A stretch of 6,917 nt of DNA. Origin: Prevotellaceae bacterium (GTDB lineage Bacteria; Bacteroidota; Bacteroidia; Bacteroidales; UBA932). This document shows, in pieces, positions 1 through 6,808 of this stretch (positions are counted from its first letter, which is position 1; every line of letters starts with the position of its first letter). The position numbers were made by a program, and so were the translations under genes. The DNA is taken from NCBI GenBank assembly GCA_031254635.1, contig JAIRUB010000049.1, positions 1 through 6,917 of the forward strand. The letters run 5' to 3'. The notes beneath the pieces are model-generated. The model had not been told where the DNA came from. It ran no database searches and saw only the letters and a list, made by a program, of their open reading frames with translations.

Positions 1-1
1 G

Positions 2-106
2 GGTATTTCTGCATTCGATAAAACTCCTATCAAAGAATTACTTACAGAATTTCAAATCAATCAAAATGTCAAAGAACAATTAAATTTATTTAGTTCCAAT
101 TTTTAA
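2..106 (+). CDS. C-terminal end of an unidentified protein (5' truncated)
   Basis: An open frame enters from the left edge and runs for 34 codons to TAA at 104-106. The tail reads GISAFDKTPIKELL, then a hydrophilic stretch rich in K, E, Q and N, and ends LNLFSSNF. It looks like the helical C-terminus of a soluble protein. I do not recognise the family, and 34 residues are too few to assign one. The other plus-strand frame read from position 1 closes within seven codons, so this is the plausible coding frame. It has the same orientation as the downstream genes but is about 600 bp from the next start, so it is not in an operon with it. The frame could still be open by chance in AT-rich DNA. Confidence 0.5.
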   Translation, partial: GISAFDKTPIKELLTEFQINQNVKEQLNLFSSNF

Positions 107-282
107 CGCATCAGTAGTAATTTCGACTTTTTTATTAATTTTGCTTCAAGTTAAATACAGGGTTATATGCATAAATGTTTTTTCATAACCCCACGTAACT
201 GGATTTATTTTTAGCTCCCAAAATGAAAATGGGAACCAAAAGTGTAGTTTTTCATATACACTCCATAAATTTAATAATTTTA

Positions 283-313
283 CAAACTTAAGAGACTGTT
301 TAAATTTAACAAA
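283..313 (-). promoter_or_regulatory. Predicted Bacteroidota-type promoter on the minus strand
   Basis: Read on the minus strand this is TTTG (313-310), a 19-bp spacer, then TAAGTTTG (290-283). It matches the Bacteroidota sigma-factor consensus TTTG-N19-23-TAnnTTTG in both boxes and in spacing. Transcription would start near 277 and run leftward, away from the glycogen gene and antisense to the end of the gene at 2-106. No credible gene lies in that direction, so the product may be a non-coding or antisense transcript, or the match may be chance in AT-rich DNA. Confidence 0.35.
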
Positions 314-433
314 AAATTAATATAATTAATTAAAAATCAGTAGATTATTTGGCTATTATTTCATATTTTTGTGATTATCAATCAAATAAATATCTGTATT
401 TTATTAATAATAAATACATTATAGCAACAGTCT
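293..433. repeat. 141-bp segment bounded by an 8-bp inverted repeat (possible MITE-like remnant)
   Basis: AGACTGTT at 293-300 is exactly inverted as AACAGTCT at 426-433. The interior is AT-rich and non-coding. Perfect pairing stops after 8 bp in both directions, and I see no target-site duplication in the immediate flanks. That makes a miniature transposable element only one possibility, next to chance. Confidence 0.2.
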
Positions 434-484
434 AATAATACTGTGTTTGTATACCTTAATGGTCTGTGTGTGTTATATTTCCGT

Positions 485-545
485 CCTAAACACATCTTTA
501 TATTCTTATTTCAAGAACAAATGTTAGGTGTATTTTTTGATTTTT
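485..545 (+). terminator. Weak bulged hairpin followed by a T-rich tract
   Basis: CCTAA (485-489) plus CAT (493-495) can pair with ATGTTAGG (521-528), leaving a 3-nt bulge. A small inner stem, TTCTT (503-507) with AAGAA (513-517), sits in the loop. A T-rich tract follows (TTTTTT at 533-538, TTTTT at 541-545). The arrangement resembles an intrinsic terminator, but the stem is AT-rich and bulged, and no gene ends close upstream. It could close a non-coding transcript or be fortuitous. Confidence 0.15.
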
Positions 546-625
546 GCAAAATTTCAGGATGAAAATGATAAAATAATAGAGAATTGCATTATATAATTCA
601 CTGCTACTAAGGGTGCTTTTTAAAA

Positions 626-644
626 ATAAGTTTTTTCAACTTAT
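626..644. repeat. Perfect 7-bp inverted repeat upstream of the glycogen gene promoter
   Basis: ATAAGTT (626-632) and AACTTAT (638-644) form a perfect inverted repeat around a 5-bp centre, TTTTC. It lies 14 bp upstream of the proposed -33 box. The position suits an operator for a dimeric regulator. It would also form a weak AT hairpin in RNA. No regulator family can be named from this sequence. Confidence 0.25.
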
Positions 645-658
645 AATCTCATAATCAC

Positions 659-689
659 TTTCCACTTTACAAACTTTTAACTACCTTTG
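659..689 (+). promoter_or_regulatory. Predicted Bacteroidota-type promoter of the glycogen synthase/phosphorylase gene
   Basis: TACCTTTG at 682-689 is a full match to the Bacteroidota -7 consensus TAnnTTTG. Nineteen bp upstream is TTTC (659-662), one mismatch from the -33 consensus TTTG, so the spacing is right. The inferred start of transcription is around 694-697, which leaves a leader of only about 10 nt before the ATG at 705. The same octamer occurs at 6809-6816. Confidence 0.55.
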
Positions 690-704
690 TTAAATTTTTG
701 TTTT

Positions 705-3700
705 ATGAAAGAGAAAATGCAGCCGGATTTTTTGTTTGAAGTAAGCTGGGAAGTATGTAATAAGGTGGGTGGTATTTATACCGTAATGGCTACTAAAGCC
801 TTGAATATGAGTATGGAGCTAAAAAATGGGCATATCCTGATTGGCCCCGATGTGTGGCGCGATACGGAGCAAAACCCCGACTTCACCGAAGACCCTCGTT
901 TGCTGCGTTCGTGGAAAGCGAAAGCCGCCGAAGAAGGCCTGCGTGTGCGTGTAGGACATTGGAATGTGGCCGGAAGTCCGATTGCTATCTTAGTTGATTT
1001 TACCACCTTCATTCCTAAAAAAGATGAAATTTTTGCCAAGTTTTGGGAGGTTTATAAACTCGACTCTATTAGCGGTCAGTGGGACTACGTTGAGTCTGCC
1101 CTCTTTGGTTATGCTGCAGGAAGAGTTATCGAAAGTTTTACAAATTTTAATACCAATCCCCGCCAGCGTACCGTAGCACAATTCCACGAGTGGATGACCG
1201 GTGCCGGACTACTTTACCTCAAGATGCAAGCGCCTTATATAGGCTGTGTTTTCACTACACATGCTACTGTGCTTGGCCGATGTGTTGCCGGCAATAATTT
1301 GCCGCTCTATGACAAAATGGAGCAGTATAACCCCGACGAAATCGCCCGTCAGTATAATGTAGTGTCGCGCCATTCTCTCGAAAAACTCGCCGCTCATGCA
1401 GCCGACTGCTTTACTACGGTAAGCGATATCACTGCCCGCGAGTGCAAACATTTCTTATCAAGAGAGGTAGATATTGTTACGCCTAACGGTTTTGAAAATA
1501 GCTTTATGCCTCCGGCCGATAAATATCCGGTTAAACGGAAGGCTGCCCGTGAAAAATTGTTGGAGGTGGCACAGGCCTTGCTTAATCAACCGGTGGCGCC
1601 GGACACGCTGTTGGTAGGAACTTGCGGACGTTACGAATATAAAAACAAGGGATTAGATGTCTTTATTGATGCGCTTACACAAATTAACAACAACACTCAA
1701 CTTCAACGTAATATTGTTGCCTTTATTATGGTGCCCGCAAATCATCACGGACCGAATAAGGAACTTTTATACAATTTGCAAAATCCGGCCGACAATCATA
1801 ATGTTGAAGAAGTATATACTACGCATTATCTCAGTAGTCCCGAACACGATGCCATTCTTTTACACTGTAAGGAAAAAAATCTGAATAAGAACCAAAACGA
1901 TAAGGTGAAAATTATTTTCGTACCCTCTTATCTAAATGGTAATGACGGGATCTTCAATATGTCTTATTATGATTTGTTGATTGGCCTTGACTTGACATTA
2001 TTCCCCTCATACTATGAGCCTTGGGGCTACACTCCGTTAGAAAGTTTAGCCTTTGGCGTGCCCACGCTTACCACCTCTTTGGCTGGTTTTGGCGAATGGG
2101 TTAATACTCATTATTCGGGAAAACATAAGAGCATTGATATCATTCATCGCGATGACAGTAATTACAACGAGGTGGTAATAGGTGTGACCGATAAAATAAA
2201 GCAAATTGCCCAATTATCGGAAGAAGCCATGAGGGACATGAGCAACAACGCTAAGAATGTATCAACTATTGCGCTTTGGAATAATCAAATTCAATATTAC
2301 AAGAAAGCGGCTACCTTAGTTTTGGAAAAAGTGTTGCAACGTTTGCCCGACATTCCTGTACAGACAGAAGAGCAGACTTCTTATATAGAAAAACAAGTAT
2401 CTATCAGTAACCCTTCGTGGAGCGCGGTGATGATTCACCGTCAGATTCCCTCTAAGCTGTCGGCGCTCGAAGAGCTGTCGAAAAACCTGTGGTGGTGCTG
2501 GAACGAGGAGGCTATTAACCTCTTCCGTTCCATCGATCCAGAACTTTGGGAACGTTGCGAGCGTAATCCTATCGCCATGCTTGATAACATTCGTTACCAG
2601 CAGTATCAGGAGTTGGAAAAAGATGCCGGCTTTGTAGCGCGATTACAACAGGTGTATGGCCTTTTTACCGAATACATGAATGGTAAGAAGGCGATGAAAA
2701 CTCCCAATATTGCTTACTTTAGCATGGAGTACGGCTTGCACACTTCCTTGAAAATTTATTCGGGAGGTCTGGGTATTCTAGCAGGCGACTACCTGAAAGA
2801 AGCCAGCGATAAAGGTACCCATATTACTGCAGTTGGCTTGTTGTACCGCTATGGTTATTTTACTCAGAAATTATCCTCGGCAGGCGACCAGGTGTCGAAC
2901 TATGAAGCGCAGGATTTCATGAAAATTCCGGCTGTTCCTGTGCATGATAAGGATGGCAAGTGGGTTACGGTAAGTATTGCCTTCCCCGGCCGTAATGTGA
3001 ATGCCCACTTGTGGCGAGTGGATGTTGGCCGTGTTGAACTGTATTTATTGGATACCGACTGTGAGGACAATCTTCCCGAAGACCGGAGCATTACTTATCA
3101 TCTTTACGGCGGCGATTGGGAAAACCGCCTGAAGCAGGAAATTCTTTTAGGAGTGGGAGGGATTCGCGCCTTGCGTAAATTGCAATTAGATATAGATGTT
3201 TACCATTGTAACGAGGGCCATGCTGCTTTCACAGGTTTGGAGCGCCTGCGGGAATTTGTAATAGACGAAAACCTTCTTTTCGAGGAAGCGCTCGAAGTAG
3301 TGCGCGGCTCCTCGCTCTTTACTACCCATACGCCCGTACCTGCCGGACACGACGCTTTCGGCGAAAACATGCTGCGTACATACATGTCGCACTACCCCGA
3401 TCGTCTCAAAATTAGTTGGGGAAAATTGATGAGCCTCGGTAAAATTAGAGTGAATGACCCTAACGAAAAATTTTCAATGAGTTATCTTGCGGCCAATCTT
3501 TCACAGGAGGTGAACGGCGTGAGCTGGCTGCACGGCGAGGTAAGCCGCGATATACTGAAAGAACTTTGGCCGGGTTACCTGCCCGAAGAACTGCATGTGA
3601 GTTATGTAACCAACGGCGTGCATTATCCTACATGGACAGCTCCGGAATGGAAAGAAATCCACGAGGAGGTATTTGGCGCCGACTTTAAAACCCATCATTA

Positions 3701-4946
3701 CGATAAAAGCTGCTTCGACGGTATTTATAAAGTAGCTAACGAACGTATTTTAGCAGTACGCAACACACTCCGCAAACGCTTAATCAACGAAATTAAAAAA
3801 CGCCTGTCCGACTCCACTGCGATGAGCTACTTCACGCCGCGACAGGTAGTGGAGGTGAAAGAACAATTGCGCGACGATGTGCTGACCATCGGCTTTGCCC
3901 GCCGCTTTGCCACCTATAAGCGTGCACACCTGCTCTTTAAAAACCTTGAGCGTTTGAGCGAGGTGATTAATAATACGGAACATCCGGTACAATTTGTTTT
4001 TGCCGGTAAAGCGCACCCAGCTGATAAGGCCGGCCAAGAGCTGATTAAACGTATTGTAGAAGTTTCGAAGATGCCGCAATTTATCGGTAAAATTGTGTTT
4101 GTACCTAATTATGATATAGAATTAGCGAAGCTGTTGGTGCAGGGTGTCGATATCTGGTTGAATACGCCCATGCGCCCACAGGAAGCCTCAGGAACGAGCG
4201 GAGAAAAGGCGGTGATGAACGGCGTTATGCACTTCAGCGTTCTCGATGGTTGGTGGGTAGAGGGCTATCAACAGGGCGCAGGCTGGGCCTTGCCTATGGA
4301 ACAAATTTATGAAAACCAAGCCTATCAGGACGAATTAGATGTGGAAACTATTTACAATATGCTTGACGATGAAATTGCGCCTATGTTTTATAAGCGCGAT
4401 AAACACGGCGTCTCTGTCGAATGGATGAACCAAATCAAAAATACCATTGCGAAGGTAGCTTCCAATTTTACAACTAACCGTATGCTGATTGATTATGAAG
4501 AACGCTTTTATAATAAGTTAGTTAAACGACATGCCTGGTTAGTAAAAGATAATTATGCCGAAGCTGCTGCTATAGTTGAATGGAAAAAAAAAGTAGAGAG
4601 AGAGTGGGAACATATCGAAATACTTTCCTTCAAACAACCCGACAATACCCTCGACTTATTTGCTTTGGGTAAAGAGGTGGAAGCAGAAATTACTTTATTG
4701 GTAGGTGCATTGGCACCAGAAGATGTGGGCGTGGAATTTGTGATTGCCGAACAAGAGAAAAATGAAACTTACAGAATTAAGTCGAAGTATGAATTTACCT
4801 TATCATTGCGTGTTAATGGCCATGCCACCTACAAGGTGAAAATAGTGCCCGACGTTCCCGGAATGTTTTACTTTGCAGCGCGTATTTTCGCCAAAAGCCC
4901 AAAACTCCCGCATCGCCAAGACTTTGCATTGGTGAAGTGGTTGTAA
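705..4946 (+). CDS. glgP: Fused glycogen synthase (GT3) - alpha-glucan phosphorylase (GT35), 1413 aa
   Basis: A single intact frame encodes two complete cytosolic glycogen enzymes. Residues 1-545 are a GT3 (eukaryote-type) glycogen synthase, which adds glucose from a sugar nucleotide (UDP-glucose in the known family) to the non-reducing ends of alpha-1,4-glucan. Visible signatures are FEVSWEVCNKVGGIYTV (11-27), FHEW (160-163), THATVLGR (185-192; His186, Arg192), GRYEYKNKG (308-316; Arg309, Lys315) and the E-x7-E pair Glu438/Glu446 in SYYEPWGYTPLE. A linker of about 35 residues follows. Residues 577-1413 are a phosphorylase of the TIGR02094 type, releasing glucose-1-phosphate. It has a DUF3417 start (LSKNLWWCWN, 591-600), the SGGLGILAGD loop (686-695), HTPVPAGHDAF (875-885), Arg1067/Lys1072 for phosphate contact, the PLP lysine Lys1168 in EASGTSGEKAV, and a beta-rich C-terminal domain (about 1300-1413) ending LVKWL. 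ATG 705 is preferred over the in-frame TTG at 687, which lies inside the promoter; residue 1 then aligns just ahead of the GT3 core. The two enzymes are usually separate proteins of about 550 and 850 aa. Assignment of both domains is very secure; the cellular effect of joining them is inference. Confidence 0.95.
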   Translation: MKEKMQPDFLFEVSWEVCNKVGGIYTVMATKALNMSMELKNGHILIGPDVWRDTEQNPDFTEDPRLLRSWKAKAAEEGLRVRVGHWNVAGSPIAILVDFTTFIPKKDEIFAKFWEVYKLDSISGQWDYVESALFGYAAGRVIESFTNFNTNPRQRTVAQFHEWMTGAGLLYLKMQAPYIGCVFTTHATVLGRCVAGNNLPLYDKMEQYNPDEIARQYNVVSRHSLEKLAAHAADCFTTVSDITARECKHFLSREVDIVTPNGFENSFMPPADKYPVKRKAAREKLLEVAQALLNQPVAPDTLLVGTCGRYEYKNKGLDVFIDALTQINNNTQLQRNIVAFIMVPANHHGPNKELLYNLQNPADNHNVEEVYTTHYLSSPEHDAILLHCKEKNLNKNQNDKVKIIFVPSYLNGNDGIFNMSYYDLLIGLDLTLFPSYYEPWGYTPLESLAFGVPTLTTSLAGFGEWVNTHYSGKHKSIDIIHRDDSNYNEVVIGVTDKIKQIAQLSEEAMRDMSNNAKNVSTIALWNNQIQYYKKAATLVLEKVLQRLPDIPVQTEEQTSYIEKQVSISNPSWSAVMIHRQIPSKLSALEELSKNLWWCWNEEAINLFRSIDPELWERCERNPIAMLDNIRYQQYQELEKDAGFVARLQQVYGLFTEYMNGKKAMKTPNIAYFSMEYGLHTSLKIYSGGLGILAGDYLKEASDKGTHITAVGLLYRYGYFTQKLSSAGDQVSNYEAQDFMKIPAVPVHDKDGKWVTVSIAFPGRNVNAHLWRVDVGRVELYLLDTDCEDNLPEDRSITYHLYGGDWENRLKQEILLGVGGIRALRKLQLDIDVYHCNEGHAAFTGLERLREFVIDENLLFEEALEVVRGSSLFTTHTPVPAGHDAFGENMLRTYMSHYPDRLKISWGKLMSLGKIRVNDPNEKFSMSYLAANLSQEVNGVSWLHGEVSRDILKELWPGYLPEELHVSYVTNGVHYPTWTAPEWKEIHEEVFGADFKTHHYDKSCFDGIYKVANERILAVRNTLRKRLINEIKKRLSDSTAMSYFTPRQVVEVKEQLRDDVLTIGFARRFATYKRAHLLFKNLERLSEVINNTEHPVQFVFAGKAHPADKAGQELIKRIVEVSKMPQFIGKIVFVPNYDIELAKLLVQGVDIWLNTPMRPQEASGTSGEKAVMNGVMHFSVLDGWWVEGYQQGAGWALPMEQIYENQAYQDELDVETIYNMLDDEIAPMFYKRDKHGVSVEWMNQIKNTIAKVASNFTTNRMLIDYEERFYNKLVKRHAWLVKDNYAEAAAIVEWKKKVEREWEHIEILSFKQPDNTLDLFALGKEVEAEITLLVGALAPEDVGVEFVIAEQEKNETYRIKSKYEFTLSLRVNGHATYKVKIVPDVPGMFYFAARIFAKSPKLPHRQDFALVKWL

Positions 4947-4965
4947 TCTAAGCCATGACTTTTAT

Positions 4966-5009
4966 AAGATTAACAAGATTATAGCCCGAATAGAATTATG
5001 CCCGATATG
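4966..5009. repeat. Short direct repeats after the glycogen gene
   Basis: AAGATTA occurs at 4966-4972 and 4975-4981 (period 9). GCCCGA occurs at 4984-4989 and 5000-5005 (period 16), in similar contexts (TAGCCCGAATA and ATGCCCGATAT). The first pair resembles the period-9 GATTAACAAGATTA-like sequences I recall between genes in many bacterial genomes. No hairpin with a T-tract is seen here, so the gene end has no obvious intrinsic terminator. Confidence 0.3.
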
Positions 5010-5057
5010 ACAAGTATAAAAAAGAGAGACGGAGTTGTAGCTTATCTCATTTCTTTA

Positions 5058-5089
5058 TTAAAAAAGACAAAGGGAAGAAATTAATTTTG
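5058..5089 (+). promoter_or_regulatory. Predicted promoter of the NAD(P)HX repair gene
   Basis: TAATTTTG at 5082-5089 fits the Bacteroidota -7 consensus TAnnTTTG. The -33 region is poor: TTA at 5058-5060, 21 bp upstream, is the only partial match. Transcription would start near 5095 and give a leader of about 70 nt. The 219-bp gap to the glycogen gene also favours a separate promoter over read-through. Confidence 0.4.
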
Positions 5090-5165
5090 GAAGAACAGTC
5101 CTTGCGAACTACAGCCATGAAGAAATTATACGAGCAGGCAGTTCTCTTAAATTAACAAAAGTAGA

Positions 5166-6674
5166 ATGATGAAAGACAAAAAAATATTCACTGTGGCGCA
5201 AATCCGTGAAGCCGATGCTTATACCATCAACTGTGGCAGTATTTCTTCTGTTAATTTGATGGAGCGCGCCGTTGCTGCCTGTGTGCAGTGGATTGGAACG
5301 CATACCGGTTTTGCTCGGCGCTTCGTCATTGTTTGCGGACAAGGCAATAATGGCGGCGATGGTTTAGCTATTGCCCGTATGCTTTCCCAAATACAAGAGG
5401 TAAAAGGAGTTGAGGTTTATATCCTGCGCCTCTCGGAGCGCTCTACGCCTGATTTTTCAGAAAATTTCCGGCGTTTACAACAATGTGCAGGAGTAACTAT
5501 ATACGAATTGTTACCCGATACAGCCTTTCGCTTGAAACAGCCTGCCGATATACTTATTGATGCTATTATCGGCTCTGGGCTTTCGGCTCCAGTAAGCGGC
5601 TGGTTAAAAGAAGTTATCACTACTATTAATGCCTTGAATATGCCGGTAATTTCCATTGATATTCCCTCGGGAATGTTTGCCGATATACCTCTGAGTAAGG
5701 ATGCTACTGTAATTAGGGCTGAGCAGGTATTATCGTTCCAGTTTCCGAAATTGTCCTTTATGTTTCCGGAGTCGGGCGCCTTTATGGAAGCTTTTCACGT
5801 ACTGCCTATAGGAATAGAAGAAACTTATATTATACAAACGCCTACACCTTGGTATTATATTACCGAAGATGCCGTTCTTGCATCTTTGAAAAAACGTTGC
5901 AAATTTACCCATAAGGGCGATTTCGGCCACGCCTTGCTCATCGCCGGAAGTTACGGCAAGATGGGCGCAGCGGTGTTGGCTGCCCGTGCCTGCCTGCGTG
6001 CGGGTACAGGCTTGCTTACTGTTCACGTTCCGCAGAAAGGCGTAGCAGTGCTGCAAACAGCCTTTCCGGAAGCAATGGTTAGTGTTGACGAAGGACAGGA
6101 AATTATTAGCTCCCTTCCCAACAATTTATTGAATTACGATGGGGTAGGAGTGGGATCCGGGATGGGTACGCAGCCATTCACCCGTGAAGCCTTGCGTTCG
6201 CTATTAGAACATATTGGTGCCACACCTTTGGTGCTTGATGCCGATGCCTTGAATATCTTAGCCTTGGAGCCGGCACTCTTAAAATTTTTGCCTGAAAATA
6301 CCATTCTAACCCCACATCCGAAAGAATTTGAACGACTATCGGGACAAGCCTACACGGATAGTTTAAGCCGTTTGCAGGCAGCGCAAGCCTTTGCAGCGCA
6401 ATATAAAGTTATAGTGCTACTAAAGGGCGCTTATACAGCTGTGTGTGTCCCCGATGGTACTGTCTTTTTTAATACTACCGGCAACCCCGGTATGGCCACT
6501 GCCGGCAGCGGCGATGTGCTTACCGGCGTTATTACCTCGCTGTTGGCGCAAGGTTATACACCCTTAGATGCTGCAATTATTAGCGTGTGTCTTCACGGCC
6601 GGGCAGGGGATAAGGCTGCTGTGCAAAGAGGCCAAACAGCTTTAATTGCTTCGGATATTATTGAGAGTTTATGA
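5166..6674 (+). CDS. nnr: Bifunctional NAD(P)H-hydrate epimerase / ADP-dependent NAD(P)H-hydrate dehydratase
   Basis: This 502-aa protein repairs hydrated NADH and NADPH (NAD(P)HX), by-products that form spontaneously or through GAPDH side activity. Residues about 8-215 are the YjeF_N (NnrE) Rossmann-like epimerase, which interconverts the R and S hydrates. It shows GQGNNGGDG (58-66), Asp132 and IGSGL (135-139), and DIPSG (165-169). Residues about 232-500 are the ribokinase-fold NnrD dehydratase, which uses ADP in bacteria to restore NAD(P)H from the S form. It shows THKGDFGHALLIAG (248-261), GKMGAA (264-269), LDADALN (357-363), TPHPKEF (382-388), LLKGAYT (418-424) and GNPGMATAGSGDVLTG (439-454; Asp450 is the expected catalytic base). 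Length and domain order match the usual bacterial fused enzyme, and nothing is missing. There is no signal peptide or membrane segment, so it is cytosolic. ATG 5166 is followed at once by ATG 5169; either could be used, and no Shine-Dalgarno sequence separates them. The gene has its own promoter-like element and no tight operon partner. Assignment is very secure. Confidence 0.96.
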   Translation: MMKDKKIFTVAQIREADAYTINCGSISSVNLMERAVAACVQWIGTHTGFARRFVIVCGQGNNGGDGLAIARMLSQIQEVKGVEVYILRLSERSTPDFSENFRRLQQCAGVTIYELLPDTAFRLKQPADILIDAIIGSGLSAPVSGWLKEVITTINALNMPVISIDIPSGMFADIPLSKDATVIRAEQVLSFQFPKLSFMFPESGAFMEAFHVLPIGIEETYIIQTPTPWYYITEDAVLASLKKRCKFTHKGDFGHALLIAGSYGKMGAAVLAARACLRAGTGLLTVHVPQKGVAVLQTAFPEAMVSVDEGQEIISSLPNNLLNYDGVGVGSGMGTQPFTREALRSLLEHIGATPLVLDADALNILALEPALLKFLPENTILTPHPKEFERLSGQAYTDSLSRLQAAQAFAAQYKVIVLLKGAYTAVCVPDGTVFFNTTGNPGMATAGSGDVLTGVITSLLAQGYTPLDAAIISVCLHGRAGDKAAVQRGQTALIASDIIESL

Positions 6675-6808
6675 AAGGTAAAAGGTGATTTACGAATTGA
6701 GAAATGAACGTTAAAATTTAATATTCTGACATTAAGTTATTTAATTATTTTATTATTAAAAAACACGAAAATTTGTAGCCTAAAAAGATAATTTTCACAT
6801 TTTATTTT

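Larger units (their letters stand above)
107..704. other. AT-rich gene-less stretch
   Basis: About 600 bp separate the upstream stop from the glycogen gene. The base composition is visibly much more AT-rich than in the flanking genes. I find no credible gene on either strand: plus-strand ATG frames are very short (for example 15 codons from 167). The longest minus-strand open frame (316 down to 146) lacks a start codon. The stretch holds a minus-strand promoter (283-313), an 8-bp inverted-repeat pair (293-300 and 426-433), a bulged hairpin followed by a T-rich tract (485-545), a perfect AT-rich palindrome (626-644) and the promoter of the downstream gene (659-689). A 6-bp inverted repeat, GGTTAT (161-166) and ATAACC (185-190), is also present but has no T-tract. 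Confidence 0.7.

Noticed and set aside
136..143. TAATTTTG, a -7-like element on the plus strand
   Set aside because: No TTTG-like -33 box at the right distance and no gene downstream for more than 500 bp; expected by chance in AT-rich sequence.
161..190. GGTTAT...ATAACC hairpin as a terminator of the upstream gene
   Set aside because: Only 6 bp of stem around an 18-nt loop, and no T-tract follows on either strand.
542..551. TTTTGCAAAA palindrome
   Set aside because: A 10-bp AT-rich palindrome is unremarkable in this composition, and it has no partner or clear position relative to a promoter.
581..599. GAATT...AATTC inverted repeat
   Set aside because: Five base pairs around a 9-base centre, expected by chance in such AT-rich DNA.
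687..704. In-frame TTG start six codons upstream of the glycogen gene ATG
   Set aside because: The TTG overlaps the -7 promoter element TACCTTTG (682-689), so it would not be in the mRNA. The conserved synthase sequence begins just after ATG 705.
3780..4079. 99-codon open frame on the minus strand
   Set aside because: It lies wholly inside the conserved phosphorylase coding region on the other strand, and its translation resembles no family I know.
5730..6056. 108-codon open frame on the minus strand
   Set aside because: It is antisense to the conserved core of the NAD(P)HX repair gene; its composition (Cys, His and Arg scattered without motif) fits a shadow frame.
705..6674. Operon linking glycogen metabolism to NAD(P)HX repair
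   Set aside because: The 219-bp gap, the promoter-like element at 5082-5089 and the general housekeeping role of the second enzyme argue against a functional unit.
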